Shown: positions 9,209 to 18,377, counted from the first letter of the stretch. The stretch: 48,714 nucleotides of DNA from Oscillospiraceae bacterium (GCA_021201135.1 JAJQGT010000009.1:1-48714); one strand, 5' to 3'. Program-made: numbers and translations. Notes: generated by a model not told the origin, from the sequence alone.

Positions 9209-9583
9209 CTATGGCTCTATGTCAGCCAACTGCACAGCCTCATTCAGATTAAACTCAACAATGCCATGCTCAGGATACAGAGCGCCATCCATATGGTATG
9301 TATAGCCTGAATCCCAACCGTATCGTTTCCAAAGCATTCCGAGTAGTCTGTCACTGTAAATGCGGAACTCCGTTTCTTTTGAATCAAATATGGGAACTCT
9401 GAAAGAATCCAGTATCTTCTTTTCGCACGCTTGGATTGCCAAGCATCCCTTTTCCATGTTTATGAGGAACTTGATGTACCTCGGTTCCGACAATGCCTGC
9501 ATTGTTGAACGGAAAACTACAATCTTCCCGTATTTCTTTGAAAGAGAGATTCCGGGGATGCACGTCTCATTGATCGACTGCAT
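9209..9583 (-). CDS. Stand-alone recombinase-associated accessory domain protein
   Basis: An unrecognised 124-aa protein. Its pattern (YIKFLINMEKGCLAIQACEK, then LWKRYGWDSGYTYHMDGALYPEHGIVEFNLNEA) parallels the C-terminal extension of the decayed recombinase upstream (YVELLLNTVEKCIAIRPCEK, then LYSLMGWNSDCGYRMRG). I read it as a free-standing copy of that domain. The ATG at 9583 has AGGAGGGG about 7 nt upstream. It overlaps the end of the preceding frame by 17 nt, as in a coupled operon. Role unknown; association with serine recombinases suggests an accessory recombination function. Confidence 0.65.
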   Translation of the reverse strand: MQSINETCIPGISLSKKYGKIVVFRSTMQALSEPRYIKFLINMEKGCLAIQACEKKILDSFRVPIFDSKETEFRIYSDRLLGMLWKRYGWDSGYTYHMDGALYPEHGIVEFNLNEAVQLADIEP

Positions 9584-10120
9584 TTGTACTCCCCTCCTCT
9601 GTCTTTTTATCTGGGAACATATCGTACTGAGCATAGCCTTCTCTTATGTCCACCTGTAACGCCGTCTTATGCTCGACGACCGGCAGTCCATACGAGTTCT
9701 CCCACTGTTCCGGCATATATCCCTTTCGAGCTCGCTTTCTTGTTTCGGAGGCAATCTTTTCAAGCTCTTCAGCCTGTTCATCAGACATAGGAATAACAGT
9801 ACCGTCCGTACCAACGGATGTACCTTCTTCTGTGCCGACAGGCTTTTTCTTTTTGCCCAAATCGAGAAAGATTTCGGTCTCCAAGAGAGCGAAGATATAA
9901 ATTGTTTCCTCTTCAAATGAAATCCTGTAGCCAAGTGTATCTTATACCTATAATCGGCATTCCAGTCCATATCCTTGTAGAGCTTTGCCGTGAAGACTTT
10001 TCCTGTAATCTTCCGACTTGTCCTTTTATCCGCTTTAGCTACACACCAACGGATTGCATCCTTATCATTCTCTTCGCGCTTTCTGATCAAGCAGGTCTTC
10101 CCTATCAAATGATAACTCAT
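9567..10120 (-). pseudogene. Second accessory-domain gene, frameshifted
   Basis: Two overlapping frames form one protein. The first (from the ATG at 10120) reads AIRWCVAKADKRTSRKITG ... DWNADYRYKIHL. The second continues GYRISFEEETIYIFALLETE and KKKKPVG ... MPEQWENSYGLP to the stop at 9567. The switch falls near 9930-9936 in CTTGGC, consistent with loss of one G from TTGGGC. The protein is the second of three tandem copies of the recombinase-associated domain, with an added C-terminal tail. It is either a mutation or a sequencing error in a short G run. Confidence 0.7.
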
Positions 10121-10123
10121 TCA

Positions 10124-11981
10124 TCATACAGCTTTCCTCATCCTATCTATTAATTCTCGTGCTTTATCTGTCAGAGCGTCAACTTTTTCTCTGGTGAAGT
10201 CTTGCACGTTTTCAACAGCTTTAGTCGGACGTAGAACGTCCCAATTACCCGAGTATTTTATTCGTTCCAACAGATGAATCTTGTCCGCTTCGTCACCGTA
10301 ACGGTCTGTCCAACTTAGGGGATAAAGAGTTATTATCTTCGCACGGCTTCTTTGAGATTTATCTTGAGTTTCTGTCTCAGAAACAACCTCGGCGACATTC
10401 TCTTCTTCTGATTCTTCACGCACAGTAATCTCAGGCTCGCTCAAGTCGAAAAGCATGAGCTTCTCGCCATCACGTTCCAGATACTGCCCGCGCATACGGT
10501 AACCACAATCAGAATTTCAGCCCATAAGACTATACAGTGGTTCAGCAAATCCTCTGCAACTCTTGGGCAGAACCGCCCAACGACCGTCTTCCCTCAAAGC
10601 TCCCCAACGGATAGCGTTAGGATTGTTCTTTTCGCAAGGACGAATGGCTATGCATTTCTCTACTGTGTTTAACAATAACTCCACATATTCCACATCCTCA
10701 AACTTTTTGAGGCAGGCTGTGTTGAATCGAATCTTGTCATCCGAAATAGTCATAAGCAGATTCTCGATTAGTCGAGAAGAACTGCGAACGAACTACCTCA
10801 TAACCACTCAAGTCAAAATGGGAGGTGCTTGGTAAGGTAGACTCTGCTCCACAGTCCTCATTGTAAACGCTCTTAGAGGCATTCGTATAATCTTCCTCAG
10901 AGAATCCTGTCCAAGAACGGTTGACAGGTACAAAGCCACGCAGAGCACCGGTATCCACCACTTCAAGTGTTGGCAATGGACAACCTCGTGCTCCGTATTT
11001 ATGAGCCTCAATCATCCTTTGGGCGGCGTTCCATTCTTCATGAGACACAATAGCCTCATGATGATCCACCTGTTTCTTTCTCGGACGTTTGCCACGGTTC
11101 TTTCGGGACTTATGCTCTAAATAATCATAGGTATAGGTTTTCCAACTGATTATATCGCCGCAATGACGTTCGTTTTGAAGTATACCAAGAATACTGGAAA
11201 CCGACCATACGGTATTTCCGAGTTTTGTTTCTCTTCCCAAATCGGTCAGAATCTCGGCTATATCTGCCGTTGAGAAACCACCAAGAAAGAGATAATAGAT
11301 AAGGCGAACTGTGTCTGCCTCGTCCTCATTGATAGCAAGATTCCCGTCCTCATCTTTGTCATAGCCAAGAAGTTCCGGAGTCAGGAAGATGCCTTTTTCA
11401 AATCTGTGTTTGAGTGAAGATACCATGATTTCACTCTTAACATGAGATTCTTCCTGTGCAGTCGCCGACAATACTGTCATGATAATGTCGTTGCCCGAAT
11501 CCATAGAATTTAGATTCTCGGTTTCGAAGTAGACGCCGACCGGCGGCTTCATGTTTGCAAGCTTACGTTGCATCATAAGACTATCTATAGTGTTTCTCGC
11601 AAAACGAGATATGCTCTTAGTGATGATTAAATCTATCTTTCCTGCTTCACAATCGGCGATAAGCTTATTGAACTGGACTCTATGCTGTAATGATGTGCCG
11701 GAGATACCTTCATCGGCATAAATGCCAACGAGTTCCCAACCTTCGTGTTCCTCAACCATATCCCTATATGAATTAATCTGAAGCTCGAAAGAAGAAGTCT
11801 GGTTTTCATCATCAGTTGAGACACGGACATAGATAGCAACACGAAGATTCTCACGCTTTATATTTGGAACCTCATCGACGTAGTTTTCATCAGGTGGGAG
11901 ACTTTCAAGCAGGTCAGGATCTACGCCTTTGTATCTCTCGCGGATTTTATTCTTTCGCTCTTCCTTGCTGAGTTGGCGCAT
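10124..11981 (-). pseudogene. Serine recombinase with C-terminal accessory domain, broken
   Basis: The N-terminal part is a resolvase/recombinase domain: VAIYVRVSTDDENQ with the catalytic Ser, ADEGISGTSLQHR and TKSISRFARNT. A recombinase domain follows (LLGYDKDEDGNLAINEDEADTVRLIYYLFLGG, NERHCGD). After GFVPVNRSWTGFSEEDY the frame shifts near 10740-10750, where FFSTNRESA continues as MTISDDKIRFNTA. An in-frame TGA at 10517-10519 then replaces the Trp expected in LMGWNSDCGYRMRG. Restored, the protein would end at 10124. The native start is probably the Met at 11981 (MRQLSKEERKNKIRERYKG); upstream residues belong to AbiEii. Two lesions make it a likely pseudogene. Confidence 0.8.
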
Positions 11982-11989
11982 ATCTTTCA

Positions 11990-12290
11990 AACTCACTTTC
12001 TCAATAGCTTTCAGCATGACATCTTTTATCCGCTTGCGACCACTCTCTGTGATGCTTGCACCGGCTTCAATTCCGAGATCAATGTCCTCAGAAAATCTCT
12101 TTATAAGGTGATAGCACTTTGATAGCGATGTGACGCCTTTGAAAACTATCTCCGGCATGAGTGAATATATCTCTTTCAGAAGCAGTGTCACATAGTAATC
12201 CTTTTCGACTATTTCTGGGCGGATATTCAGGCTTTCAGATGTTCTGAGAACAACCTGCGAGAACAGCTCTCTATCATCGTGCAACATCAT
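11990..12290 (-). pseudogene. AbiEii/AbiGii-type toxin, N-terminal fragment fused to recombinase
   Basis: The first 100 or so residues (HDDRELFSQVVLRTSES, VEKDYYVTLLLKEI, FKGVTSLSKCYHLIKRFSED followed by IDLGI) are the start of an AbiEii nucleotidyltransferase toxin. The G-S and D-x-D motif region is present. After LKAIEKV the frame runs straight into the recombinase, so the remaining two thirds of the toxin, including later catalytic motifs, are absent. ATG at 12290 or 12287; it overlaps the stop of the upstream antitoxin, as in abiE operons. The toxin should be inactive. Confidence 0.8.
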
Positions 12291-12894
12291 AAATAACACC
12301 GCTTTCTACAAGATTTCTTAAAGCTTTATCTGGGAAAATCCGAGCATACTGGGATATACTTTTGCCGGTTATATTCCTTTCTTTCATCCACTTGGACATA
12401 GTTTCCCGTTTGTCATCATCAAAGAACCCTGTTGGAGCTTGGTTCATGAGTTCAAGAAAGCTGAGAATATCCGCATTCTCGTTTGTTATCTCTGTTCGGG
12501 ACCGCCTGAGAATCACGTCGACATTTCCAACCTTGACATTTCTGAGCTTGGTCGTTTCGTTATTCGTGCAAATTTCGGTGACGTTTGGAACCTGAGTCGA
12601 TAGTCCAAAAAAATTCATTGCCGTAAGACCCGAATAGAAACCGAATCTCTCACCATTTTCGGAGATATATTTCCGCTCGATTACCTTTTGAGGGCTCAGT
12701 ATGCTTTTCCCCAACGGCGTTTCAGTAGGGACATAGTACACTCCCCTATCGAATCTTGCAAGCTGTCCCGATTCGCAGAGCTTTGCAAGCTCCTTTGCAA
12801 TCCACGGCTTTGAGTAGCTTTTGAACTGTATGTCTGAGATAAATATAGGCTCGTTTACACCGAAAGTTGATTTAAGATACTCGTAAAAATCCAT
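12274..12894 (-). CDS. AbiEi-like antitoxin (DUF6088-type)
   Basis: A 206-aa type IV antitoxin-like protein. It has an N-terminal winged-helix region (FISDIQFKSYSKPWIAKELAKLCESGQLARFDRGVYYVPTE, positions roughly 15-55), then the alpha/beta domain typical of AbiEi relatives (GFYSGLTAMNFFGLSTQVP). The start at 12894 is set by AGGAGG 7 nt upstream. It overlaps the AbiEii toxin fragment by 17 nt. The antitoxin frame is intact although its toxin is truncated, so it may survive only as an autorepressor or relic. Confidence 0.8.
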   Translation of the reverse strand: MDFYEYLKSTFGVNEPIFISDIQFKSYSKPWIAKELAKLCESGQLARFDRGVYYVPTETPLGKSILSPQKVIERKYISENGERFGFYSGLTAMNFFGLSTQVPNVTEICTNNETTKLRNVKVGNVDVILRRSRTEITNENADILSFLELMNQAPTGFFDDDKRETMSKWMKERNITGKSISQYARIFPDKALRNLVESGVIYDVAR

Positions 12895-12955
12895 GTCAAA
12901 TCCTCCTCTCAGTGATATTATAGCATTTTCTACCCTATAAGTCAAGAAAAATGTA

Positions 12956-13585
12956 TCACAAATTACTACTCAAGCACCGAATAAGTTCTTTCGCCGAACT
13001 CCCCATCCGAGCATATACTTCACTCGAAAGAAACTCCTGCCTCTTCATCGCATCATTACTAACCTTCACAAACTTCAACACTCCGTCCAAATCTTCAGAT
13101 AGCTCCGCTATCTTTTCATCAGAAATTTTTGCCGGCTCTATCATGTAAAAACAATAATCTGCAGGACACTCGCTCACTATTTCAGATAGATGGTATGGTT
13201 CCGAACTTAAGTACAACACAACAGTTATACACGGCAACAGTCCGCCATTATTCAGGCAATTCCACGCCTCTATCTGCGTGGCATACAATCCACTTTCAAA
13301 TAAGCACGCCTTTATAGGCAAAGTATTGCTCACCTCTGTCTCCACCAGGAGCGCACAATAGAACTTTTCTATCTCCATCAGAAATAGATTTCTATACTTG
13401 CTCTGTAATCCTTCCAACGTCAACTTACTGCCATATTCCATAAGTTTATTTAAGACAGGCATAATATCTACCGAGGAAAGTTCTGATGGATCCAAGTTCT
13501 CATTTAACACGAAACGATTGAAAAGTTCTGCAATCACTTCCTTCTGCCCAAAGTAGTCACTAATAGCATCGTCTAAACTGCTCAT
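12956..13585 (-). CDS. Rpn-like / PD-(D/E)XK transposase-family protein, divergent
   Basis: A 209-aa protein resembling the Rpn family of recombination-promoting nucleases. Recognisable blocks are KYRNLFLMEIEKFYCALLVE, TLPIKACLFESGLYATQIE, LLPCITVVLYLSSEP and a C-terminal EFLSSEVYARMG. In canonical members the first block has RD and the second an E-N-Q triad; here these are RN and E-T-E, so catalytic competence is doubtful. The ATG at 13585 has GGGGGA 8 nt upstream. A fragment of a close paralogue lies at 8756-8917. Family call is moderate, function unproven. Confidence 0.6.
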   Translation of the reverse strand: MSSLDDAISDYFGQKEVIAELFNRFVLNENLDPSELSSVDIMPVLNKLMEYGSKLTLEGLQSKYRNLFLMEIEKFYCALLVETEVSNTLPIKACLFESGLYATQIEAWNCLNNGGLLPCITVVLYLSSEPYHLSEIVSECPADYCFYMIEPAKISDEKIAELSEDLDGVLKFVKVSNDAMKRQEFLSSEVYARMGSSAKELIRCLSSNL

Positions 13586-13740
13586 CACATTAATCCCCCG
13601 TTTATCATAAGATAGCTCTTTATTCTACTATTCTGGCGGTGATTTGGCTGTGACATATACTTCACATAGACGAAAAAATATGAAGCAAGTTTCACAACAT
13701 ACTTGTGAACGACTCAGGTATCGACTTGGGTATTGACCTC

Positions 13741-13766
13741 ACAACGTAAAACTAAAATAACGTTGT
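13741..13766. promoter_or_regulatory. Inverted repeat, possible XRE operator
   Basis: Perfect 7-bp arms ACAACGT (13741-13747) and ACGTTGT (13760-13766) are separated by 12 nt in the divergent intergenic region between the Rpn-like gene and the XRE gene. Position and symmetry suit autoregulation by the adjacent XRE protein. A weak promoter (TTGCTA, 17 nt, TAATAA; 13798-13826) follows. Confidence 0.35.
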
Positions 13767-13866
13767 CTCTGATTGCAAGGCTTATGTTAAAATCCTCTTG
13801 CTATGTATGAAAATATGAGTTAATAATAGAAACACTTATGCAGAATACATACATCAGGAGGAAATT

Positions 13867-14208
13867 ATGATTAAAGACTACATAATACTTGGACAACGTA
13901 TCGGATATTTGCGGAGACAAAAGGGACTTTCGCAGGAGGAACTCGCAGAAAGAGCAGACCTCTCACGGGAGTTTATCAACATGATAGAAAATAACAAGAC
14001 AAAGCTCGGAGTTGATTCACTCGTAGATATTGCAAATTCACTTGGAGTTTCGGCTGATGATATTTTGGTAGATTCCTTGGAACATTCGGCATCTACGGCA
14101 AACAGCGAACTGCATCGGTTGCTTTTGGATTGCAATGAAACTGAGGAGTACATTCTCACTCAAATGGCAAAAGCGTTGAAGGCAATTCTCTCAGCGCAAG
14201 GAATCTAA
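13867..14208 (+). CDS. XRE-family helix-turn-helix regulator
   Basis: A 113-aa DNA-binding protein. The HTH_3 domain spans about residues 8-65: LGQRIGYLRRQKGLSQEELA, then LSREFINMIENNKTKLGVDSLVDIANSLGVSADDIL. A short C-terminal helix may dimerise. AGGAGG lies 5 nt before the ATG. It is divergent from the Rpn-like and abiE genes and convergent with the Abi_2 gene. Likely local regulator of the accessory region; targets unknown. Confidence 0.9.
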   Translation: MIKDYIILGQRIGYLRRQKGLSQEELAERADLSREFINMIENNKTKLGVDSLVDIANSLGVSADDILVDSLEHSASTANSELHRLLLDCNETEEYILTQMAKALKAILSAQGI

Positions 14209-14228
14209 TAGGAATATAAAACAAAAAA

Positions 14229-14289
14229 CTGCATAAGTCACGACTGCACTTAAGTATCAAATCTCAAGTGCAGTTTGTGGTTTATGCAG
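14229..14289. terminator. Nested inverted repeat between convergent genes
   Basis: The outer arms CTGCATAA/TTATGCAG (14229-14236 and 14282-14289) enclose the inner arms CTGCACTT (14244-14251) and AAGTGCAG (14266-14273). The element sits exactly between the stops of the XRE and Abi_2 genes, so a two-way terminator is the simplest reading. U-runs are weak. Confidence 0.45.
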
Positions 14290-14302
14290 AAGATTTCATA
14301 AT

Positions 14303-15157
14303 TCAGTTTTCAAGTAACTCTTCCCAATTCTCTGGGAAACCAATATGCCTCAACGAAATATCCTCTTTGTACTCTTCTATCAAGGCTTGGAGCTCATTTA
14401 ACGACTTGCTGCTCCACTTTTGCTTGTTCGGATAAAGAAATTTAACCATCATTATCTGTGAAAAAAGCCTGCGGTCTGAAACGAAAGAGCAATCTCTCGG
14501 CATTTTAGGAATCGCACTGAAAACCCATGCATACAAACGGGAATAGTGTGCACACTGGTTGCGAAGGTCAGTCAGACATCTCAGCCAGCTTTTTAAAAGA
14601 GCTGGATTTGCTGTATACAAGTCTTTTGCAAGAGCTTTTTGATCCTCTACCTTCATACCGGCATAGTAGTAAGACATCATACCTATTGAGAAAAATTCAA
14701 TAGCTACCCATATTGGAAATTGACCACCGTATTTTTCCTTATGATGCTTTACTACCATCGTTTTCTTATGGTCTTCAATAGAACTATCAATATGGCGGAA
14801 AAATGATTCTGCATCAAGCTTTGTTGAATAATTATTCACGTCCAAATAACCAAGCGTACCATACTTATGTGCACTATAGTAGGCAAATTGAGTGCGAAGA
14901 TATAATTCGATTTCTTCTATACTCTGGAACAGTATCGCCCGCAAGCGACCATCAAATTCATATATTCTTTTTATCCTATTAAAATCAATTCCTTTGACAT
15001 ATGTACCATCACGTTTTTTGAATGGCAAAAGGTATGCCATCAGCCTATAGTAATTTGCTTGATGGAGAAATTCTATACATTTATCATCATCTTCAACGCG
15101 AAAACCTTTTTTCTTAATAAGCTCTACTTGCTGTTCATATGTAGTCGGCTGTTTCAT
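14303..15157 (-). CDS. Abi_2 (AbiD/AbiF-like) abortive infection protein
   Basis: A member of the Abi_2 family of phage-exclusion proteins. The N-terminal TTYEQQVELIKKKGF is the standard family start; the central FDGRLRAILFQSIEEIELYLRTQFAYYSAHKYG is conserved. A HEPN-type R-x4-H element (RNQCAH) lies near residue 215, suggesting RNA cleavage as in other HEPN toxins. The chosen ATG (15157) gives the usual family N-terminus; the frame is open to 15343 and another ATG exists at 15193. A promoter with an extended -10 lies at 15435-15440. Confidence 0.85.
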   Translation of the reverse strand: MKQPTTYEQQVELIKKKGFRVEDDDKCIEFLHQANYYRLMAYLLPFKKRDGTYVKGIDFNRIKRIYEFDGRLRAILFQSIEEIELYLRTQFAYYSAHKYGTLGYLDVNNYSTKLDAESFFRHIDSSIEDHKKTMVVKHHKEKYGGQFPIWVAIEFFSIGMMSYYYAGMKVEDQKALAKDLYTANPALLKSWLRCLTDLRNQCAHYSRLYAWVFSAIPKMPRDCSFVSDRRLFSQIMMVKFLYPNKQKWSSKSLNELQALIEEYKEDISLRHIGFPENWEELLEN

Positions 15158-15434
15158 TTCAACAGTTCCACTAATTTGGTTATCCTGGCACATTTCTTTG
15201 TTTACCGTCCTTAAAAAAATGTCTCCCCTGGGACACTTCACTAAGTGAGAGGTGCGGGGAGTTCTATCACTATCTATTATATTCATTTTCACAAGAAAGT
15301 CAACTGAATCGAGAAGAAAGGTTTGTAAATTTTCTGTGAACAAACATTACTACATGACAAACAGTTTAGGCTCAAGAAATATCACCGTACTGATATATCT
15401 TATGTGAGATGTTCGTACAGTCTTATCACCTCGT

Positions 15435-15452
15435 ATTATACCACATCTGTCA
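15435..15452 (-). promoter_or_regulatory. Extended -10 promoter motif upstream of the Abi_2 gene
   Basis: On the minus strand TGACAGATGTGGTATAAT contains TGG-TATAAT, an extended -10. Nearly the same 18 bases (TGACAGATGCGGTATAAT) occur on the plus strand at 27518-27535, upstream of the inner element's integrase. Role as promoter is inferred. Confidence 0.5.
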
Positions 15453-15466
15453 AGACCACAACGTTC

Positions 15467-17110
15467 TTATCCCACCATTCTTTCTGCTACAACCGCACTC
15501 ATCACTTCTTCCGCTTCTGCCGCTTCACTCAAAGCCTTCTCAACCAAGTCCTCACACTTCCATTGTATTTCAATATACCATTTGTCATAGACAGTAACCT
15601 TCTCGATGAAAGTATCTGCCATTATGCAAGTGAGACGGTTCTCATTTTCAAATAACTTGACGTTTTCCATCAAGTCATCAAGCTCCGGCTTTCGGCGGTT
15701 TCTTGTCTTTCGGAGTTTGGCTTCCTTTTCATGGGCCTTGTTCAGCTCAGTTCGAATTGAATCAATCTCGGCTGTGAGCTTTTCTTTCTCTGAGGCAAAA
15801 TCTTCTTTACTTATCTGACCGTCACTGTAACACTCATACAGTTCAACCTTTTTAGATTGAATAGCTTTAAATTCAGCTTGGAGGGTGTCCGCTTCATCAT
15901 TGAGAAACCGCAAACCTTCCCATCGCTTCTGCTCGGCTTCGTCAACATTTCCGCAAGCTGTTTCTAAGAGCATCATCCAAGCTCTAAGCTGTGTGAAAAC
16001 TTTATTATTGAGAAGTTCTTCTGAGAATCTGTAGTTCGAACAGCCGACGTGGTTGCCGGTTTGCATTGAGTGATTGCAGAAGAAGTAACACTCATCATAA
16101 ACGTTATCTTTGTAAGCCATCGCATAACCGCAGTTACCACAGAATACTTTGGATTTCAACGGATAGCGTCTGCCTACAGCGTATTTGGACTGCCTGCTTC
16201 TAAAAATCTCCTGAGCTTTTTCGAAAGTCACTGTGTCTACGATTGCCAGATGATTGTCGGGAATTTTAACAGGGTCTTTAACCTCAACTGTTTTCTTCAT
16301 TCCTGCTATTACTTGCTTTCTTCTCTGACTTATATATGTCCCAGTGTAAAACTCATTAAGCAGGATATTTCTGACCTTTGTACCTGTCCATGCGGCATAT
16401 TCGCTTTTCTCTGGAGATTTCGTCTTTCCTCTTACCTCATGCGCCTTATTATATGCGGCTACAGTGGGAACATTCTCACTGTTCAAAACTCTTGCAATGG
16501 CATTTCCTGTTTTACCATCACAAGCAAGCGAGAAGATACGCCGTACAATCTTTGCGGCTTCTTCATCGACGAGTACTTTACCTTTGTGCTTCTCATCCTT
16601 AACATAACCAAAAGGCACATTGAAGAATACCTCTCCATGCTCTCGCTTCATATTAAATGTCGCAGTCACTTTCTGAGACAGGTCTTGTGAATAATAGGAG
16701 TTGACAATGTTCTTCATCGCAACTTCAATCTGCCGGTCTTCGTTTTGCCTTCCGCTGTCATAGTTGTCTGCAACAGAAATAAATCTGGTTCCTAAGAACG
16801 GAAATAGCTTTTCCAAGTAATCTGCACACTCAACATAGTTCCTGCCAAAACGAGAGAAGTCCTTAACTATCACAGTCGTGATGCCTCTCTTTTTAATGAG
16901 AGCAAGCATTCTTTGAAATGCGGGTCTTTGGAAGTTCGTCCCACTGTAGCCACCATCAATAAATTCATCAACATCTTCTGTTCTCAAGTCAGGAAATTCT
17001 TCGAGATATTCGTTCAGAAATCTTCTCTGATTCTCCACGCTGTTGCTCACATGCTTGTACTCATCCAAGTCATCGTCAAGACGTGAAAGTCTTATGTACA
17101 AACCGATCAT
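15467..17110 (-). CDS. Large serine recombinase, second of a tandem pair
   Basis: A 547-aa TnpX-type site-specific recombinase. It has the N-terminal catalytic domain with IGLYIRLSRLDDD (Ser nucleophile near residue 9), DGGYSGTNFQRPAF and VKDFSRFGRNY. The recombinase domain has VPFGYVKDE; the zinc ribbon has VFCGNCGYAM ... FFCNHSMQTGNHVGC. A coiled coil of about 60 aa (roughly 410-470) follows. The frame is intact. The ATG at 17110 has GGAG upstream and lies 2 nt past the stop of the preceding recombinase, so the pair was co-translated. That partner is split by the inner element. Confidence 0.93.
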   Translation of the reverse strand: MIGLYIRLSRLDDDLDEYKHVSNSVENQRRFLNEYLEEFPDLRTEDVDEFIDGGYSGTNFQRPAFQRMLALIKKRGITTVIVKDFSRFGRNYVECADYLEKLFPFLGTRFISVADNYDSGRQNEDRQIEVAMKNIVNSYYSQDLSQKVTATFNMKREHGEVFFNVPFGYVKDEKHKGKVLVDEEAAKIVRRIFSLACDGKTGNAIARVLNSENVPTVAAYNKAHEVRGKTKSPEKSEYAAWTGTKVRNILLNEFYTGTYISQRRKQVIAGMKKTVEVKDPVKIPDNHLAIVDTVTFEKAQEIFRSRQSKYAVGRRYPLKSKVFCGNCGYAMAYKDNVYDECYFFCNHSMQTGNHVGCSNYRFSEELLNNKVFTQLRAWMMLLETACGNVDEAEQKRWEGLRFLNDEADTLQAEFKAIQSKKVELYECYSDGQISKEDFASEKEKLTAEIDSIRTELNKAHEKEAKLRKTRNRRKPELDDLMENVKLFENENRLTCIMADTFIEKVTVYDKWYIEIQWKCEDLVEKALSEAAEAEEVMSAVVAERMVG

Positions 17111-17114
17111 CAAA

Positions 17115-18348
17115 TTACGCTCCTTTCATAGTCAATAACTTCTCAACATAATCTTCGCATTTGAACTTGATGGAAAAGCTACCGTCCACACTGTATTCAA
17201 GTCTTTCAACCATCGTCTCAACCAGTTCTCTTGTCAATCCTCTGCAAAGTAGTCTCTCCACAACGTCCGCCTCATCGTCAGCGATTATCTCTACACTTGA
17301 ATGCTCGCTGAGCTGTATTGTTCCGACACTCTCGCCGCCAAAGTCGTCGGTAAATAACTTTTTCTTTAGTTCTGCCCATGAATCTGTGCCACTATCCAGA
17401 TTCTTATCTGAGTTTAACTCTTCTTGAACTGCTTTCAGTTGCTCTGAGTACGTCTCTCGGATTTCTATGTACTCATCCTCGGTTATTATCTTATCTGCAT
17501 AATCTTCATAGAGCTTTCTGAGTTTCTGCTTAATTTCCGCTTCCCTCTTTGTAATAGTAGCTGTCTGTTTCTTTTTCTCTTTGGAGTCTTCTCTCATCAA
17601 CTGTTTAAGCTTTTCAAGCTCAAGTCCCGCCCTGAGTTGTGTCCTTATCTGGTCGAGAACGAACTTGTAGACAGTATGGTCAGATATGCTTTTGCGAGTT
17701 ACTCCACACGGCGGAGCACCTTCGTCACCTTTTCTGTATAAACTGTATCCACCACAGTGATACCTGTAATTTCTAATCACTGTCCCACATCTGACTTTAT
17801 CGTAAAACATTGCCCGTCCGCAATCTCCACAATAGAAAACTCCTTGCAAGACGTTACTACTTGACGTCTTTTTCTTCTTTCTCTCTCCCCGTTCTTCCAC
17901 GTCCAAGCTGATAGCTTCAAACGTTGCTTCATCTACCAACGCTTCATGTGTATTGGGGATGACTTTGTACTCGCCTTTACCGAAGGTATTATAAACTGTA
18001 GCTCCTGTGTACGTCCTGTTTTTCAGTAAAAAGCGAACATTTAAATAGTTCCACTTGTTGTTGCTCTCCAGATTCTTATACTTTCCCTGAGACTTTTTGT
18101 AACCACGAGGTGTAGGGGCACCAATCTCATTCAAACGGTCTGCAATAGCTACAAGTCCAATTCCCTCTGCTTTCATAGTGAAAATGAGGCGAACGTAATC
18201 GGCGACTTCGGGGTTTACTAAGAGGTGATAGTTACAATCCGGGTCAACCACATAACCGTATGGGACTGCCATGAAACCTCTTTCGCCTTTCTTCTCTTTT
18301 GCTCTGAATATCGCCATGGTTTTTCTTTGAACGTCCCTGGCATACATC
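17115..18348 (-). pseudogene. C-terminal half of a split large serine recombinase
   Basis: Encodes the recombinase domain (MYARDVQRKT, VPYGYVVDPDCN), zinc ribbon (GVFYCGDCGRAMFY ... CGVTRKSI) and a coiled coil, but lacks the catalytic Ser domain. That half lies at 29029-29474 on the same strand. Joining 29474-29029 to 18348-17115 gives 1680 bp, exactly 560 codons including the stop, and reads MKNLINEMYARDVQRKT across the join. The few codons upstream (LIVLYVRYS) come from the left end of the inserted element and are not part of the gene. Confidence 0.9.
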
Positions 18349-18377
18349 TCGTTAGAGTACCTTACATAAAGAACGAT
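18349..18377. other. Left attachment site (attL) of the inner element
   Basis: The core TCGTT (18349-18353) is the last host sequence. It is followed by AGAGT and the 19-bp arm ACCTTACATAAAGAACGAT (18359-18377). The same arm is present in inverse orientation at 29008-29026, followed by TG and a second TCGTT. This is the expected layout of a serine-integrase attachment site with inverted arms around a short core. Confidence 0.85.

Noticed and set aside
10517-10519. TGA read as tryptophan (recoding)
   Set aside because: TGA is used as a normal stop in this window (for example in the PqqD-like gene), and the same gene also carries a frameshift. Decay is simpler.
15219-15236. Imperfect palindrome TGTCTCCCCTGGGACA as an attachment site of the outer element
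   Set aside because: No second copy was found in the window to pair with it, so no boundary could be supported.
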